DNA from: Sphingopyxis sp. H053
GTDB lineage: Bacteria > Pseudomonadota > Alphaproteobacteria > Sphingomonadales > Sphingomonadaceae
Reading direction: 5' to 3'
NCBI RefSeq assembly: GCF_001468225.1
Contig: NZ_LNRU01000017.1
Coordinates: 1-64,000 of the forward strand
Length of the DNA stretch: 64,000 nt
Shown piece after piece: positions 42,391 to 51,398 of the stretch. Below the pieces are notes generated by a model, which ran no database searches, was not told where the DNA came from, and saw nothing but the letters and a program-made list of their open reading frames with translations. Both the position numbers and the translations under genes were made by a program. Position 1 is the stretch's first letter; the number at the start of each line of letters is the position of its first letter.

Positions 42391-43401
42391 GTGGACGATG
42401 ACAGCAGCAGGGCTTTGGGGCTTTCAGATGAAGTCGCGCTTTCGCCGCTGGGGAATGCGATCCCGCCGCAGCTCGCAGCTGAGATCGAAGCGGCGCGCTC
42501 GTACCGGGCGCGATCCAAGGCGGCCAACACTGTGCGGGCCTATGACAGTGACTGGCGGCAGTTCGAGGAATGGTGCTGGACGCGCGATCTTGAGCCTATG
42601 CCTGCCATGCCGGAGGCAGTTGCCACATACCTTGCCTGGCTGGCGCAGGCGGGGAGGGCGGACAGCACCATCGGGCGGCACCTTGCCTCCATCGCCTGGC
42701 ACCACAGGCAGGCAGGACAGGTTGCGCCCCAGCACCGCGATCCGCGCGCAGTAATCGCCGACACACTTGCTGGGATCCGGCGTGAGCAACGTGCTCGGCC
42801 GACGCGCAAGAAGAGCGCAATTCTGGCGGCCGATCTTGCGCGGATGATTGCAGCTGCCGAAGGCCAGAGTCCGCGAGCGATCCGCGACCGAGCGGTCATG
42901 GCACTGGGGTTGGCGGCGGCGCTCCGGCGTTCCGAACTTGTCGCGCTACAGCTGGCTGACCTTGAGCTGGTGCGGGAGGGTCTCAAATTGACGATCCGGC
43001 ATTCGAAAACCGACCAGGAGGGCGCAGGGCAGGTCATCGCGGTGCCTTCTGGTAAGGTGCTAAAGCCCGGCGCGCGCCTCAACGAATGGCTCAGCGTTAG
43101 GGGAGGGGAGGCTGGTCCTTTGTTTTACCGCACCGACGCACAAGGTATGATGACCAAGGAGCCCATGTCGGATCGCTCGGTTGCCCGCCTGATCCAGCGT
43201 TACGCTGAAAAGGTTGGGCTCGATCCTGCCGCATTCGGTGCCCACTCGCTACGCTCAGGGTTCCTGACCGAGGCAGCCAAGGCGGGGGCCTCATTGCCGA
43301 AGATGCAGGAGGTATCGCGGCAGAAAAAGGTCGAGGTGCTGCTTGGCTATGTCCGCGACGCAGCGCTGTTCGAGAACCATGCGGGTGAGAGATTTCTGTA
43401 G
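42391..43401 (+). CDS. Tyrosine recombinase/integrase (module 3)
   Basis: A 336-residue recombinase from the GTG at 42391, which has GAGGAG seven bases upstream. The N-terminal SKAANTVRAYDSDWRQFEEWC and the following YLAWLAQAGRADSTIGRHLASIAWHH are the core-binding domain. The catalytic domain has ALRRSELVAL, RHSKTDQEGAG, HSLRSGFLTEAA and a late LLGYVRDAALFENHAGERFL with the tyrosine; the usual second histidine/tryptophan position lies in EVSRQKKVEVL. It is more distant from the other two recombinases. The ending is like those of plasmid- and transposon-borne sphingomonad recombinases. Confidence 0.9.
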   Translation: MDDDSSRALGLSDEVALSPLGNAIPPQLAAEIEAARSYRARSKAANTVRAYDSDWRQFEEWCWTRDLEPMPAMPEAVATYLAWLAQAGRADSTIGRHLASIAWHHRQAGQVAPQHRDPRAVIADTLAGIRREQRARPTRKKSAILAADLARMIAAAEGQSPRAIRDRAVMALGLAAALRRSELVALQLADLELVREGLKLTIRHSKTDQEGAGQVIAVPSGKVLKPGARLNEWLSVRGGEAGPLFYRTDAQGMMTKEPMSDRSVARLIQRYAEKVGLDPAAFGAHSLRSGFLTEAAKAGASLPKMQEVSRQKKVEVLLGYVRDAALFENHAGERFL

Positions 43402-43608
43402 AGAATCTGGGCTATGGGATGCTGGCTTGCTCCACGATGGTCCCTGGTTTCAGGTACCCTTACGGAGCGTCACATATGGCAGAGGCGTTTTCGTGCTAGG
43501 TCTGCTAGAGCTGGACCTCGAATAATTGATTACACCGCAGGAAAATTTCATTAGATTCCCTAGGTAGTCCATTTTGATCCTGCCGCTTGAGTGACTGAAA
43601 CATAGAAA

Positions 43609-44679
43609 ATGGCCCGCGCTGATCATCTCGTCTCGCTCGTTCGCGCCAGCGTTGCTGGCGACCGTGAGACGTTGCGCGCAGCGGCCGAGGCCATTGCCGC
43701 GGACGAACGAGCCAAAAATCACCACATCGTTGCAGATCGCATCGAACGCGCACTAAGCACCGTGCCGGTAACGCCGCCGCCTCTCACGACCTCCCAGCCT
43801 CAGGTCGGGCCAGGTCGAGACACGATCATCGAAATCGAAGCGCGGGTTAGATTTGATGATCTGCTCCTTTCGTTGCCAGCGCGCGAGAATGGTCGTCAGC
43901 TGATCGAAGAGCACATGCGTGCTGATGTTTTGCGCGCACATGCCTATGAGCCACGGCATCGGATTCTGCTTTCCGGGCCTCCTGGAAACGGGAAGACGTC
44001 CTTTGCTGAGGCAATCGCGGAAGCGCTGGGCTTACCATTCTTCGTGGTGCGTTATGATGCTTTGATCGGCAGTTACCTTGGTGAGACCAACGCCCGTCTT
44101 CGCAAACTGTTCGATTATGTGCGCACACAGCCGAGCGTCCTATTTTTCGACGAGTTTGATGCTATCGGTAAAGAGCGTGGCGACACCCATGAAACCGGCG
44201 AAATCAAGCGCGTGGTCTCGTTCTTGCTCATGCAACTCGATCAATTGCCGCCGTATGTCATAGTTGTTGCGGCTACCAATCATGCAGAGTTGCTTGATCG
44301 CGCGGTATGGCGTCGCTTTCAGATGCGGTTAGCTTTTCCACAGCCCGATCGCAAACTGCTCGAGGTGTTTTTGGACAGGGTCATCTCTGGCTGGCCTGAA
44401 ACTCCGCGCATGACTGTACAGAAGCTCGCGACCCGCCTTGGCGAAGTAAGTTATGCTGAAGCGCTCGACCTGTGCCAGAATGTGAGGCGCAGGCAGATAT
44501 TGGGTTTGGGGGAGATTGGGATCGATGATGCGCTCGAGACAGAGCTTGAACTATGGAAATCGCGCGTACGGCCCGGGAATGTAGATGGCGAGCGATCCAA
44601 CCAAGCCCCTGCTGAGGCTGACGCCAGACCAATCAAGACAACGCCCCGCCGGTCAGCAAAAATTTCCCCGACCACCTGA
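43609..44679 (+). CDS. ietA: IetA-like AAA+ ATPase
   Basis: A 356-residue AAA+ ATPase with a helical N-terminal domain. Walker A is LLSGPPGNGKTSF near residues 120-132, Walker B VLFFDEFDAIGKERGD near 177-192, sensor 1 IVVAATNHAELLD and an arginine finger in RAVWRRFQMRL. Paired with a subtilisin-like protease gene directly downstream, it matches IetAS, described as a plasmid interference/stability locus in Agrobacterium and later as an anti-phage system. The C-terminal codons overlap the protease gene by 95 bases. Confidence 0.8.
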   Translation: MARADHLVSLVRASVAGDRETLRAAAEAIAADERAKNHHIVADRIERALSTVPVTPPPLTTSQPQVGPGRDTIIEIEARVRFDDLLLSLPARENGRQLIEEHMRADVLRAHAYEPRHRILLSGPPGNGKTSFAEAIAEALGLPFFVVRYDALIGSYLGETNARLRKLFDYVRTQPSVLFFDEFDAIGKERGDTHETGEIKRVVSFLLMQLDQLPPYVIVVAATNHAELLDRAVWRRFQMRLAFPQPDRKLLEVFLDRVISGWPETPRMTVQKLATRLGEVSYAEALDLCQNVRRRQILGLGEIGIDDALETELELWKSRVRPGNVDGERSNQAPAEADARPIKTTPRRSAKISPTT

Positions 44680-47098
44680 ATCTTTCCCTCGGGATCGCCA
44701 GCAAGCCACATTTGCCCCAAAATTCGACCGCCTGGCCCAGGCTTTGGCGCGAGATCCGGGCGGTCTCGAACTGCGTGCCGATCCGGCTGCCCTGGCACCG
44801 GAGAGATTGCTCGTCTTCGAAGTCCGTGGCTCGGTAAACAATTTTGCCGCAGCCGTTCAGCGCGTGCCCGGCCTCGAACTGATCGACGAGGAGGAGTTAG
44901 GCAGCGACGACGACAAGGAGCCCGTTGCCTACCTCCTTGTTCCGGACGCACGCGCGCTCGCAGAACTGCTCTCTCTTTGGAGGCGCTGGAACGCCGATCA
45001 ACTGCAATTCGGGGAGACGCCGTGGCGTGGCGTGTTCGAACTGCTTCGCGATCTGCGACCATGGGGGCCTCAGGACAGGGTCCAACGAATCGACGCCAGT
45101 TTTCTCGCCGAGGAGATCGAGGAGCGCGGCGAGGACGAGCTTGTCCCGCTGGAGATCGAATTGATCTACCGAGCCTCTGAGGTTCAGGCCCAGGCACGGG
45201 AAGATGAAGTGCGCGCGGCAGTGACCGCACGCGGCGGGCAGATCATCTCGCGTGCCCGGCTGCCCGAGATCGCCTATCATGCCCTGCTCGTGGATTTGCC
45301 GGTACGCGCGATCCGGGAGATCATCGATCAGGCGGAAGGCGGCATCGCCAGCCTCGAGCCTGTCATGCACATCCGCCCGCAAAGCCTAGCGACGACGATC
45401 GAGATCGAGGACGTCACAGACGCCGGCACCGCTGCTGCGGTCGGCAACCTGCGCGAACCGATCCTGGCCCTGCTCGACGGAGTTCCAGTCGCCGCACATC
45501 CGCTGCTCGCCGCTCATCTGGTCGTGGATGATCAATTCGATCTCGAACCCCATGCCCCCGTGGACCAACGCGTCCATGGCACTGCGATGGCGTCGCTCCT
45601 CGTGCATGGCGACAGGAACAATCCCGCACCGGCATTGCCGCGGCGCATTCATGTTGTTCCGGTGATGGGTGCTGGGGATCGCTTCCCGGCACGACGGCTT
45701 GTCGTCGACATCATCTTTCTCGCCATTAGAGCGATGCGAGAAGGCCCGGATGCAACGGCGCCGGGCGTGCTGATCGTCAATCTCTCGCTTGGCAACGAGC
45801 GGCGTCCCTTTCAGTCGTCGCTGTCGGCATGGGCACGGCTGCTGGATCGACTGGCGTACCGATACGGCATTCTGTTTCTGGTGAGTGCTGGTAATGTGAG
45901 GGAGACCTTCGGCGTCCCAGCCTTCGCGACCGGCACGGCTTTCGAAGACGCTGACGCCGCCGCTCGCTGTGACGGCACGCTGACCGCGATCGGCAATCTG
46001 ATGGCTGACCGGCGTATGTTTTCGCCGTCCGAGGCAATCAACGCGGTGACGGTCGGCGCGTCCAATGACGATTGGGTGTCGGCTGCGGACCGCCGCGCCG
46101 CCCGCACCATCATCGACCCCTTTCCGGGCATTCGTGCCGCCAACCCGTCGAGCGCTCTCGGCCCTGGATTTGCCCGATCAGTCAAACCTGACATTTTGAT
46201 GCCGGGAGGTCGCGAGCACCTCCGCCAGATGCGGACCGACGGTCATGTCTTCGTCAGACCGGCGCCCTCAACGCGCCCCGCTGGCCTCAAAGTGGCGGCG
46301 CCTCGTACCGGCGCCTTCGGGGTAGCCGAAGGCTATTCGGGCGGGACCAGCGGCGCGACCGCGCTGGCATCACGCACATGTCATCGAATCCACGACGCAC
46401 TGGAGGCAGCGTATCCGGATTTTGCGGGCCTGCCCCACATTCAGCGGGCGGCCCTGCTCAAGGCGCTGCTTGTCCATCCCGCCCGCTGGCCCGATGACAT
46501 TGCTGCACGGATCAAAGCGATCATCGGTCCGGTCGGCGGGCATCACAGCCACATCAAGGACAATATCAGGCGCTTCCTGGGATTTGGCTATGTCGACGCC
46601 GAAGACGCGGTAGCGTGCGCGGAGGACCGCGCGACGTTCTGGGCGGTTGGAGAACTTTCACGCGACCGTGTCACCACTGTCCGTGTCCCCATACCGGCGG
46701 TCATGAGCGGTCAGGCCCGGCCCCACAGCCTGTCGGCGACGCTAGCATGGTTCACACCCGTGCAACCGGGACGCAAGAGCTACCGATCCGTTCGCCTCAA
46801 GCTGCTCGATCCAGCAGAAGCCGGCACTTTGGGCGTTTCTCCGCGTAGCCTTCAACCTGACGGCAATCAGACTAATCGCGGCACCATATTCATGCGTTGC
46901 TGGGAAGGTGACAAAGCGCCGGTCGTCGGCCCGGATATGACGATTGACCTCGTTGTGCAGCGCGATCCAGATCCGGGCACTCCGATAGATGAAGCTGTAC
47001 CATTCGGTCTCGCGGTCACTGTCGCCATGCCCGGCATCGTCGGTCTCTACACGCAGGTCGCACAGCGCCTCGGCATCGCGCCGCGTCAGCCGGTCTGA
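44585..47098 (+). CDS. ietS: IetS-like subtilisin-family serine protease
   Basis: An 837-residue S8 peptidase without a signal peptide, so presumably cytoplasmic. The N-terminal 300 residues are a family-specific region (FAPKFDRLAQALARDPGGLELRADPAALAPERLLVFEVRG). The triad is Asp in HLVVDDQFD near 314, His in QRVHGTAMASL near 331 and Ser in GYSGGTSGATALAS near 588, with SAGN (FLVSAGNVRE) as the oxyanion asparagine. The start chosen overlaps ietA by 95 bases; a later start would lose conserved sequence. The ATPase probably controls the protease. Confidence 0.85.
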   Translation: MASDPTKPLLRLTPDQSRQRPAGQQKFPRPPESFPRDRQQATFAPKFDRLAQALARDPGGLELRADPAALAPERLLVFEVRGSVNNFAAAVQRVPGLELIDEEELGSDDDKEPVAYLLVPDARALAELLSLWRRWNADQLQFGETPWRGVFELLRDLRPWGPQDRVQRIDASFLAEEIEERGEDELVPLEIELIYRASEVQAQAREDEVRAAVTARGGQIISRARLPEIAYHALLVDLPVRAIREIIDQAEGGIASLEPVMHIRPQSLATTIEIEDVTDAGTAAAVGNLREPILALLDGVPVAAHPLLAAHLVVDDQFDLEPHAPVDQRVHGTAMASLLVHGDRNNPAPALPRRIHVVPVMGAGDRFPARRLVVDIIFLAIRAMREGPDATAPGVLIVNLSLGNERRPFQSSLSAWARLLDRLAYRYGILFLVSAGNVRETFGVPAFATGTAFEDADAAARCDGTLTAIGNLMADRRMFSPSEAINAVTVGASNDDWVSAADRRAARTIIDPFPGIRAANPSSALGPGFARSVKPDILMPGGREHLRQMRTDGHVFVRPAPSTRPAGLKVAAPRTGAFGVAEGYSGGTSGATALASRTCHRIHDALEAAYPDFAGLPHIQRAALLKALLVHPARWPDDIAARIKAIIGPVGGHHSHIKDNIRRFLGFGYVDAEDAVACAEDRATFWAVGELSRDRVTTVRVPIPAVMSGQARPHSLSATLAWFTPVQPGRKSYRSVRLKLLDPAEAGTLGVSPRSLQPDGNQTNRGTIFMRCWEGDKAPVVGPDMTIDLVVQRDPDPGTPIDEAVPFGLAVTVAMPGIVGLYTQVAQRLGIAPRQPV

Positions 47099-47127
47099 GG
47101 CTCGCTTTTCTTCGGGATGTTGCAACC

Positions 47128-47721
47128 ATGAACGTCAAAAGGAAGCCTGCCAAAGCCGAGCGACCAACATCGAAAATGCGCGCGTTGTTCCGCGAGGCCG
47201 CGCGCGAAATTGTCGCCCGGGATCGCGAGGCGCGTAAAGGGGGGCGCACGCAAAATACGATTGGCGAGATCGAGCGCGCAATGGTGAAGGCCTATGTCTG
47301 CGGACAAGAAGCCCTGTTGAACAAGCGCGAGGGGTTGCTCCCTTCGGCCAATGCTTTGGTCGACTGGTTGGAAATTCCCCCTCGGGCAAGGGAGACGCTG
47401 AGCTTCCTGACAATCTGTTTTTCTCACCGCTGGTCGACTGTACGGGGCGAAGCGTCTGCTCCGACCAGAATTCCGAGCGAAATTGAGTTATTCATCGAGA
47501 ATGGTCGCAAGCGATGGACAATCGTAAACGGTGAAACGCGCAGCGAAAGATCGGTTGCCGACGGCAGTGTCGCGCCATTGGTTCGCCTCGGGCTGCTCGC
47601 GGCAAGCTCCGATTATGCCGACCGCTATGTTCTCACAGCATCTGGCATAGCTGCTGGTGAAGAGTACTGGCGCAGGTCTGATGCTGGTGATCCCACACTC
47701 CCACGCGAAGGAATGCGGTGA
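47128..47721 (+). CDS. Hypothetical protein following the IetAS pair
   Basis: A 197-residue protein starting MNVKRKPAKAERPTSKMRALFREAARE, 29 bases after ietS on the same strand. The basic N-terminus and the C-terminal winged-helix-like pattern (VAPLVRLGLLAASSDYADRYVLTASGIAAGEEYW) suggest nucleic-acid binding, by inference only. It could be a third component or an unrelated passenger. Confidence 0.6.
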   Translation: MNVKRKPAKAERPTSKMRALFREAAREIVARDREARKGGRTQNTIGEIERAMVKAYVCGQEALLNKREGLLPSANALVDWLEIPPRARETLSFLTICFSHRWSTVRGEASAPTRIPSEIELFIENGRKRWTIVNGETRSERSVADGSVAPLVRLGLLAASSDYADRYVLTASGIAAGEEYWRRSDAGDPTLPREGMR

Positions 47722-47770
47722 CATTAACCTTTCAATGACCCCAGCCACAGGCGGTGGGAAAGAAACAAAC

Positions 47771-48841
47771 ATGGAAACGAGTACAAGCTCGGAAAACGTT
47801 CGGACGGCCATCTCAATGGCGCAGGATGATTTGGCATGGATTCGCGCCAGCCTCGAAGGCTTGGAGATCAAAGGCGATCACAGGCATCGCATTCCTGGCC
47901 AACTCTTCGATCTGTCGATCGAGCACCATGCTGGCATTATCACACTGATATCGATGGCCACTTATGCAAGTGCATTCGCCCTCGTCCGATGTGCCTTCGA
48001 GTGCTTCGTGCGCGGGGCCTGGATTCATTACTGCGCTTCGGAACAGGAGATAGAAGCGTTCGTCGAAAAGGATACGATCGCGCCGAAATTCGGTGATCTA
48101 ATCAAGGCGATCGAGGAGCGCCCAGAATTCTCGGTCAAATTTCTTTCGACGGTGAAGCAAAGCGCATGGAGTGCGATGAACGGCTATTCGCAGAGCGGCA
48201 GCTTCAGCCGGAGCGAAGGGTACTCGGAAAAGGCCTTTTCCCGTGAACAGGCTCTTGAGGACGTTCGGCGGATTGATAAGCGCATTGCGGCGATCGACGA
48301 GGTCTCGAAATCCCTCAGCAGCAACACCTCAAGTAGGGATGGCTATGGGTCCAATCTCTCCTTTGACCTCAGCCAGATTATCGCAAGCCGGTACCAGGAA
48401 AAGGCTGGTGAACTGGGTCTGACGGCACCGAGTCTGGCCCGTACTGATCTTAGCCCCCAGGAGCAGGCGACTGCTGAAGTGGTCGCTCGGGCGATAATCT
48501 CCGACTATTACGATCAGCGGGTGGCGCCGTTCAGCGATCTGATACCAGAATCTGGTTCGCTTGTGGGCAATGTCTCAGGTCCGGGCTCATTTACCGAAGC
48601 AGACTTACGCGGACAGGGTCCCCGTCGTTCAGCCGGGTCACCGCGCAATCTTGTCGAGGGGGCGTCAGACAGCGCGATCGGCAATCGAATTGAGGAAGGC
48701 GGTCAGTCTCTCGGACAGCGTTATGAGACCAATGTCACGCGATCCGGCCAGCGCCGTCAGGATTTTCAGCAGGATCGCAAAGGCGAGGACGGTGCCGACG
48801 ATCGCTTCAATGAGCGCTTCTATGATCGTGATCAGCGGTGA
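47771..48841 (+). CDS. Chimeric gene: DUF6988-like N-terminus fused to an F-type TraG C-terminus
   Basis: Residues 1-143 from the ATG at 47771 resemble DUF6988-type proteins (SIEHHAGIITLISMATYASAFALVRCAFECFVRGAWIHYCA, AWSAMNGYSQSG). From about residue 144 the sequence switches to SFSRSEGYSEKAFSREQALEDVRRIDKRIAAIDEVSKSLSSN and FTEADLRGQG, typical of the C-terminal domain of F-type conjugation protein TraG. The frame is continuous across the join near 48200. The first gene is cut at its end and traG has lost about its first two thirds. It is probably a recombination scar whose product may still be made. Confidence 0.7.
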   Translation: METSTSSENVRTAISMAQDDLAWIRASLEGLEIKGDHRHRIPGQLFDLSIEHHAGIITLISMATYASAFALVRCAFECFVRGAWIHYCASEQEIEAFVEKDTIAPKFGDLIKAIEERPEFSVKFLSTVKQSAWSAMNGYSQSGSFSRSEGYSEKAFSREQALEDVRRIDKRIAAIDEVSKSLSSNTSSRDGYGSNLSFDLSQIIASRYQEKAGELGLTAPSLARTDLSPQEQATAEVVARAIISDYYDQRVAPFSDLIPESGSLVGNVSGPGSFTEADLRGQGPRRSAGSPRNLVEGASDSAIGNRIEEGGQSLGQRYETNVTRSGQRRQDFQQDRKGEDGADDRFNERFYDRDQR

Positions 48842-48872
48842 CCTTTTAAACCCAACCGCTATTCCGGAAAGG

Positions 48873-49097
48873 CTACCAGCTAAGGACGGCCACGATGAGG
48901 AAGGCAATCGAAAGAGCCAGTGCAATCAGCGAACCACCCTTCGAAGGCTTCCCTCCGTAGGTGAGATACTCTTCCGGGCTCTTAGGGTTGCCGAAACGGC
49001 CAGGGAGATCAGTTGGGGATGCGCCGCGTGAGATATCGCCAGTGACGACAGCATAAGTGATCGGATCCATGTTCGATCTGTTGTTGAAATCGTCCAT
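48873..49097 (-). CDS. Small C-tail-anchored membrane protein
   Basis: A 74-residue protein starting MDDFNNRSNMDPITYAVVTGDISRG, with one hydrophobic C-terminal segment (GSLIALALSIAFLIVAVLSW), so probably a tail-anchored inner-membrane protein. GGAGAA lies upstream of the ATG at 49097. It may belong to the remains of the F-type transfer region. No family recognised. Confidence 0.5.
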   Translation of the reverse strand: MDDFNNRSNMDPITYAVVTGDISRGASPTDLPGRFGNPKSPEEYLTYGGKPSKGGSLIALALSIAFLIVAVLSW

Positions 49098-49273
49098 CGG
49101 GGTTCTCCTAGCCTTTCCGTAGCGTTTTTACGCCAAAAAGACAATCATAGGATCAACGCTGCGAGGGGTTAGGAGTCGATTGCCGATTCGATTTGTATCA
49201 GCGATTGCGTGGGGTGCCAGAATCATACCAGAAGGGGAGCGGTTGCGCTGAATTCAAGCGAGCCGTTGAGAGC

Positions 49274-50059
49274 ATGTTATCGAAGACTGACGCGACCTAT
49301 CTCGATCTTCGAGAGCGCATTCTATTTGGCGAGCTCAAGGCTGGAGCACCGTACTCTGCCCAGGACATGGCTGCCTACTACGGGCTTCATATCAATATGG
49401 CGCGCAGGCTGCTGGTCGCCTTGAAGGTCGGCGGCTATCTTACCCGCTCGGGCACGTCCTATGTCATCTCAACATTCTCGCAGAGCCAAGTTGAGGAATG
49501 GCGCCTTTCGTTGGGCGCAATCGTCGAGATCGGAGCAGTACGGTTGGCGCAGTCCGGGGGTGGAACTCTTGGCCCGCTTGCGGCATTCATCGACGAACGC
49601 ATTCGAAACGTCCCTGTGAAACACGAGGATTTTTTTCTTGGTGCCATGGGGCTGACGCATATCGTCCTGGGTGGCAAGGAAAGCACCCTTGCCAACCTTG
49701 TCTCGCAATTCATCCCCCAGGCGTTTTTCCGCCTCCTTTGGATGGCAGATTCTTATGCTGTCCGCACAGGATTTCTAGTGGAGGCGAGCGACCAGTTTCT
49801 TGGATCTGCCAGGTCAGGCGACCTTGCGGGCGTTCGCGCAGCTAGCCGGATCTTCTTCGATGGCATCGCCCCTTCGCTCCAGACGCTCATCGAAAAGATG
49901 GGCGAGGGCATCTATCCGGTCAACGACCGCCAGGATGGGTTTCAGACGATCGAGGACAACATAGCCGGGTATCCAACCTATGCGGGCAGCTCCCGCACAT
50001 TCACGCCGATTATAGAGCCTTTGGAAGAGGTCGGTCAGGTAGCCCTGCCGCTTTGCTGA
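49274..50059 (+). CDS. GntR-family (FCD-type) transcriptional regulator
   Basis: About 261 residues from the ATG at 49274 (MLSKTDATYLDLRERI). LRERILFGELKAGAPYSAQDMAAYYGLHINMARRLLVALKVGGYLTR is the GntR winged helix, in the place of the usual SERELAxxxxVSRxPVRxAL. The rest is helical and resembles an FCD ligand-binding domain, although the metal-binding histidines are not obvious. An in-frame TTG-type start upstream adds sequence of poor quality. The neighbour at 50070, on the opposite strand, may be a distant relative. Confidence 0.7.
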   Translation: MLSKTDATYLDLRERILFGELKAGAPYSAQDMAAYYGLHINMARRLLVALKVGGYLTRSGTSYVISTFSQSQVEEWRLSLGAIVEIGAVRLAQSGGGTLGPLAAFIDERIRNVPVKHEDFFLGAMGLTHIVLGGKESTLANLVSQFIPQAFFRLLWMADSYAVRTGFLVEASDQFLGSARSGDLAGVRAASRIFFDGIAPSLQTLIEKMGEGIYPVNDRQDGFQTIEDNIAGYPTYAGSSRTFTPIIEPLEEVGQVALPLC

Positions 50060-50069
50060 GTGAGGCCTC

Positions 50070-50729
50070 CTACGCGATCACGGGCTCTCTCGGGTGGAGC
50101 CGCATGGCGACAGCTTCGGCTGCACAGTCCCGCGGTTCGGGCGTCCCGATGAGGTCCACAATGACATTAGCTGAACGTTTCATGCCCTCGAGGTCGGCAG
50201 CCTCAAGTCGAGCCGCAACTGCATAGGCGACCGCCAAACTGGCGTGTTTGACGTAATCTTCCATGAGGCGAAGCTCGCCGGTGGCGCTGACGATCGCCAG
50301 CATCATCCTGTTATGAGCAAGGCTCGTCCCAATCGTGTCCCCGCCATCCGCTTCTTCGAGGAAGTTCTCAGCCAAGGCGCGGATAACAGGTAGTGCCGGC
50401 GCGCAGTCCATGGACGACAGCCTGATGATTGCCGCGGCTTCGATTGCCGCTAGTTCGGCTATCTTATCATCGAGTTGCTTGCCGCTGGGCTGGTACCATT
50501 TGAAACGGGCCCAGTCCGTCTTAATGAAACCGGTGCTCCGCAGTTCCGCAAATGCGGCGGCACCCCAGTCTGCGTCCATTCCCACGATCGCGGCAAGCGA
50601 AGCTGGGTCAGTGCCCTCATATCCGAACTTGGAACTGATGCTGCAGCGCCGAATTTGCTCCATGCACGCGTCAGGGCTGATCGCCATCCGCTTGGCAGCT
50701 TCCTGGTAGAGCTCAATCCGTTTCGCCAT
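50070..50729 (-). CDS. Hypothetical helical protein, possibly FCD/GntR-related
   Basis: About 219 residues from MAKRIELYQEAAKRMAIS (a start eight codons upstream is possible; neither has a clear ribosome site). The N-terminal half is winged-helix-like (SLAAIVGMDADWGAAAFAELRSTGFIKTDW). The C-terminal half (LAAIEAAAIIRLSSMD, then HNRMMLAIVSATGELRLMEDYVKHASLAVAYAVAARLEAADLEGMKRSANVIVDLIG) has the helix pattern of FCD domains. It converges with the GntR-type gene at 49274. The function is unknown. Confidence 0.55.
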   Translation of the reverse strand: MAKRIELYQEAAKRMAISPDACMEQIRRCSISSKFGYEGTDPASLAAIVGMDADWGAAAFAELRSTGFIKTDWARFKWYQPSGKQLDDKIAELAAIEAAAIIRLSSMDCAPALPVIRALAENFLEEADGGDTIGTSLAHNRMMLAIVSATGELRLMEDYVKHASLAVAYAVAARLEAADLEGMKRSANVIVDLIGTPEPRDCAAEAVAMRLHPREPVIA

Positions 50730-50759
50730 GCGGCAATAGTAGCATGACGGCAATTCTCA

Positions 50760-50969
50760 TCAATCGGCCTTTGGCCAATCGCCTCCGTGTACCTCACGCT
50801 CGTATTTCGAAATACGCTTCCATGCGATGGCGATTTCGTCAAATCCATCGTTCGAGAACAAGCGTTCGCACAGGCGGTCGATTTCGTGCGGGTCGTTAGG
50901 CAAGCTCTCGTCCTCACGGTACTTTGCGACCGCGTCCATTACTTTCAGAGCGTCGTCGTAGTTTGCCAT
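50760..50969 (-). CDS. Small hypothetical protein
   Basis: A 69-residue acidic protein starting MANYDDALKVMDAVAKYREDESLPNDPHEIDRLCERLF. It has a helical and charged composition with no membrane segment. It is the last gene before the IS3-family element. No family recognised. Confidence 0.55.
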   Translation of the reverse strand: MANYDDALKVMDAVAKYREDESLPNDPHEIDRLCERLFSNDGFDEIAIAWKRISKYEREVHGGDWPKAD

Positions 50970-51081
50970 TCGGTGCTCGTTTCGACCCTGTGATCGGTCG
51001 CATTGCTGTGGACCGTATTGATCTGCCCCCTTCTGAGTGGTCCAAAATTGATGATATTTTGGATTACGAAGGAGACATGGA

Positions 51082-51360
51082 ATGCCGAGCAAGAAGCATC
51101 GCCCGGAAGAGATTATCGGCAAGCTGCGTGAAGCGGAGGTTGTGCTGGCGCAGGGCGCGACGACCGCGGAGGCGTGTCGGCGGATCGCGGTCAGCGAGCA
51201 AACCTATTATCGGTGGCGTAAGGAATATGGCGGCCTGAAGACCGATCAGGCACGTCGGATGAAGGATCTGGAGAAGGAGAATGTGCGGCTTCGCCGTGCG
51301 ATCTCGGACCTGACGCTAGACAAGCTGATATTGCAGGAGGCCGCCCGGGGAAACTTCTGA
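51082..51360 (+). CDS. IS3-family OrfA
   Basis: A 92-residue DNA-binding protein starting MPSKKHRPEEIIGKLREAEVVLAQG. TTAEACRRIAVSEQTYYRWRKEYGG is the helix-turn-helix and KDLEKENVRLRRAISDLTLDKLILQEA the leucine zipper. orfB is in the -1 frame relative to it, the IS3 arrangement for making the OrfAB transposase by ribosomal frameshifting. Confidence 0.93.
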   Translation: MPSKKHRPEEIIGKLREAEVVLAQGATTAEACRRIAVSEQTYYRWRKEYGGLKTDQARRMKDLEKENVRLRRAISDLTLDKLILQEAARGNF

Positions 51361-51398
51361 GCCCCGCGCGCCGAAGGCGCTGTATCGATCACATCAGA

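Noticed and set aside
48665..48925. 86-codon minus-strand frame with a hydrophobic segment
   Set aside because: Mostly the mirror of the TraG tail, whose charged residues read as hydrophobic on the other strand; a real small membrane protein is not excluded but is unsupported.
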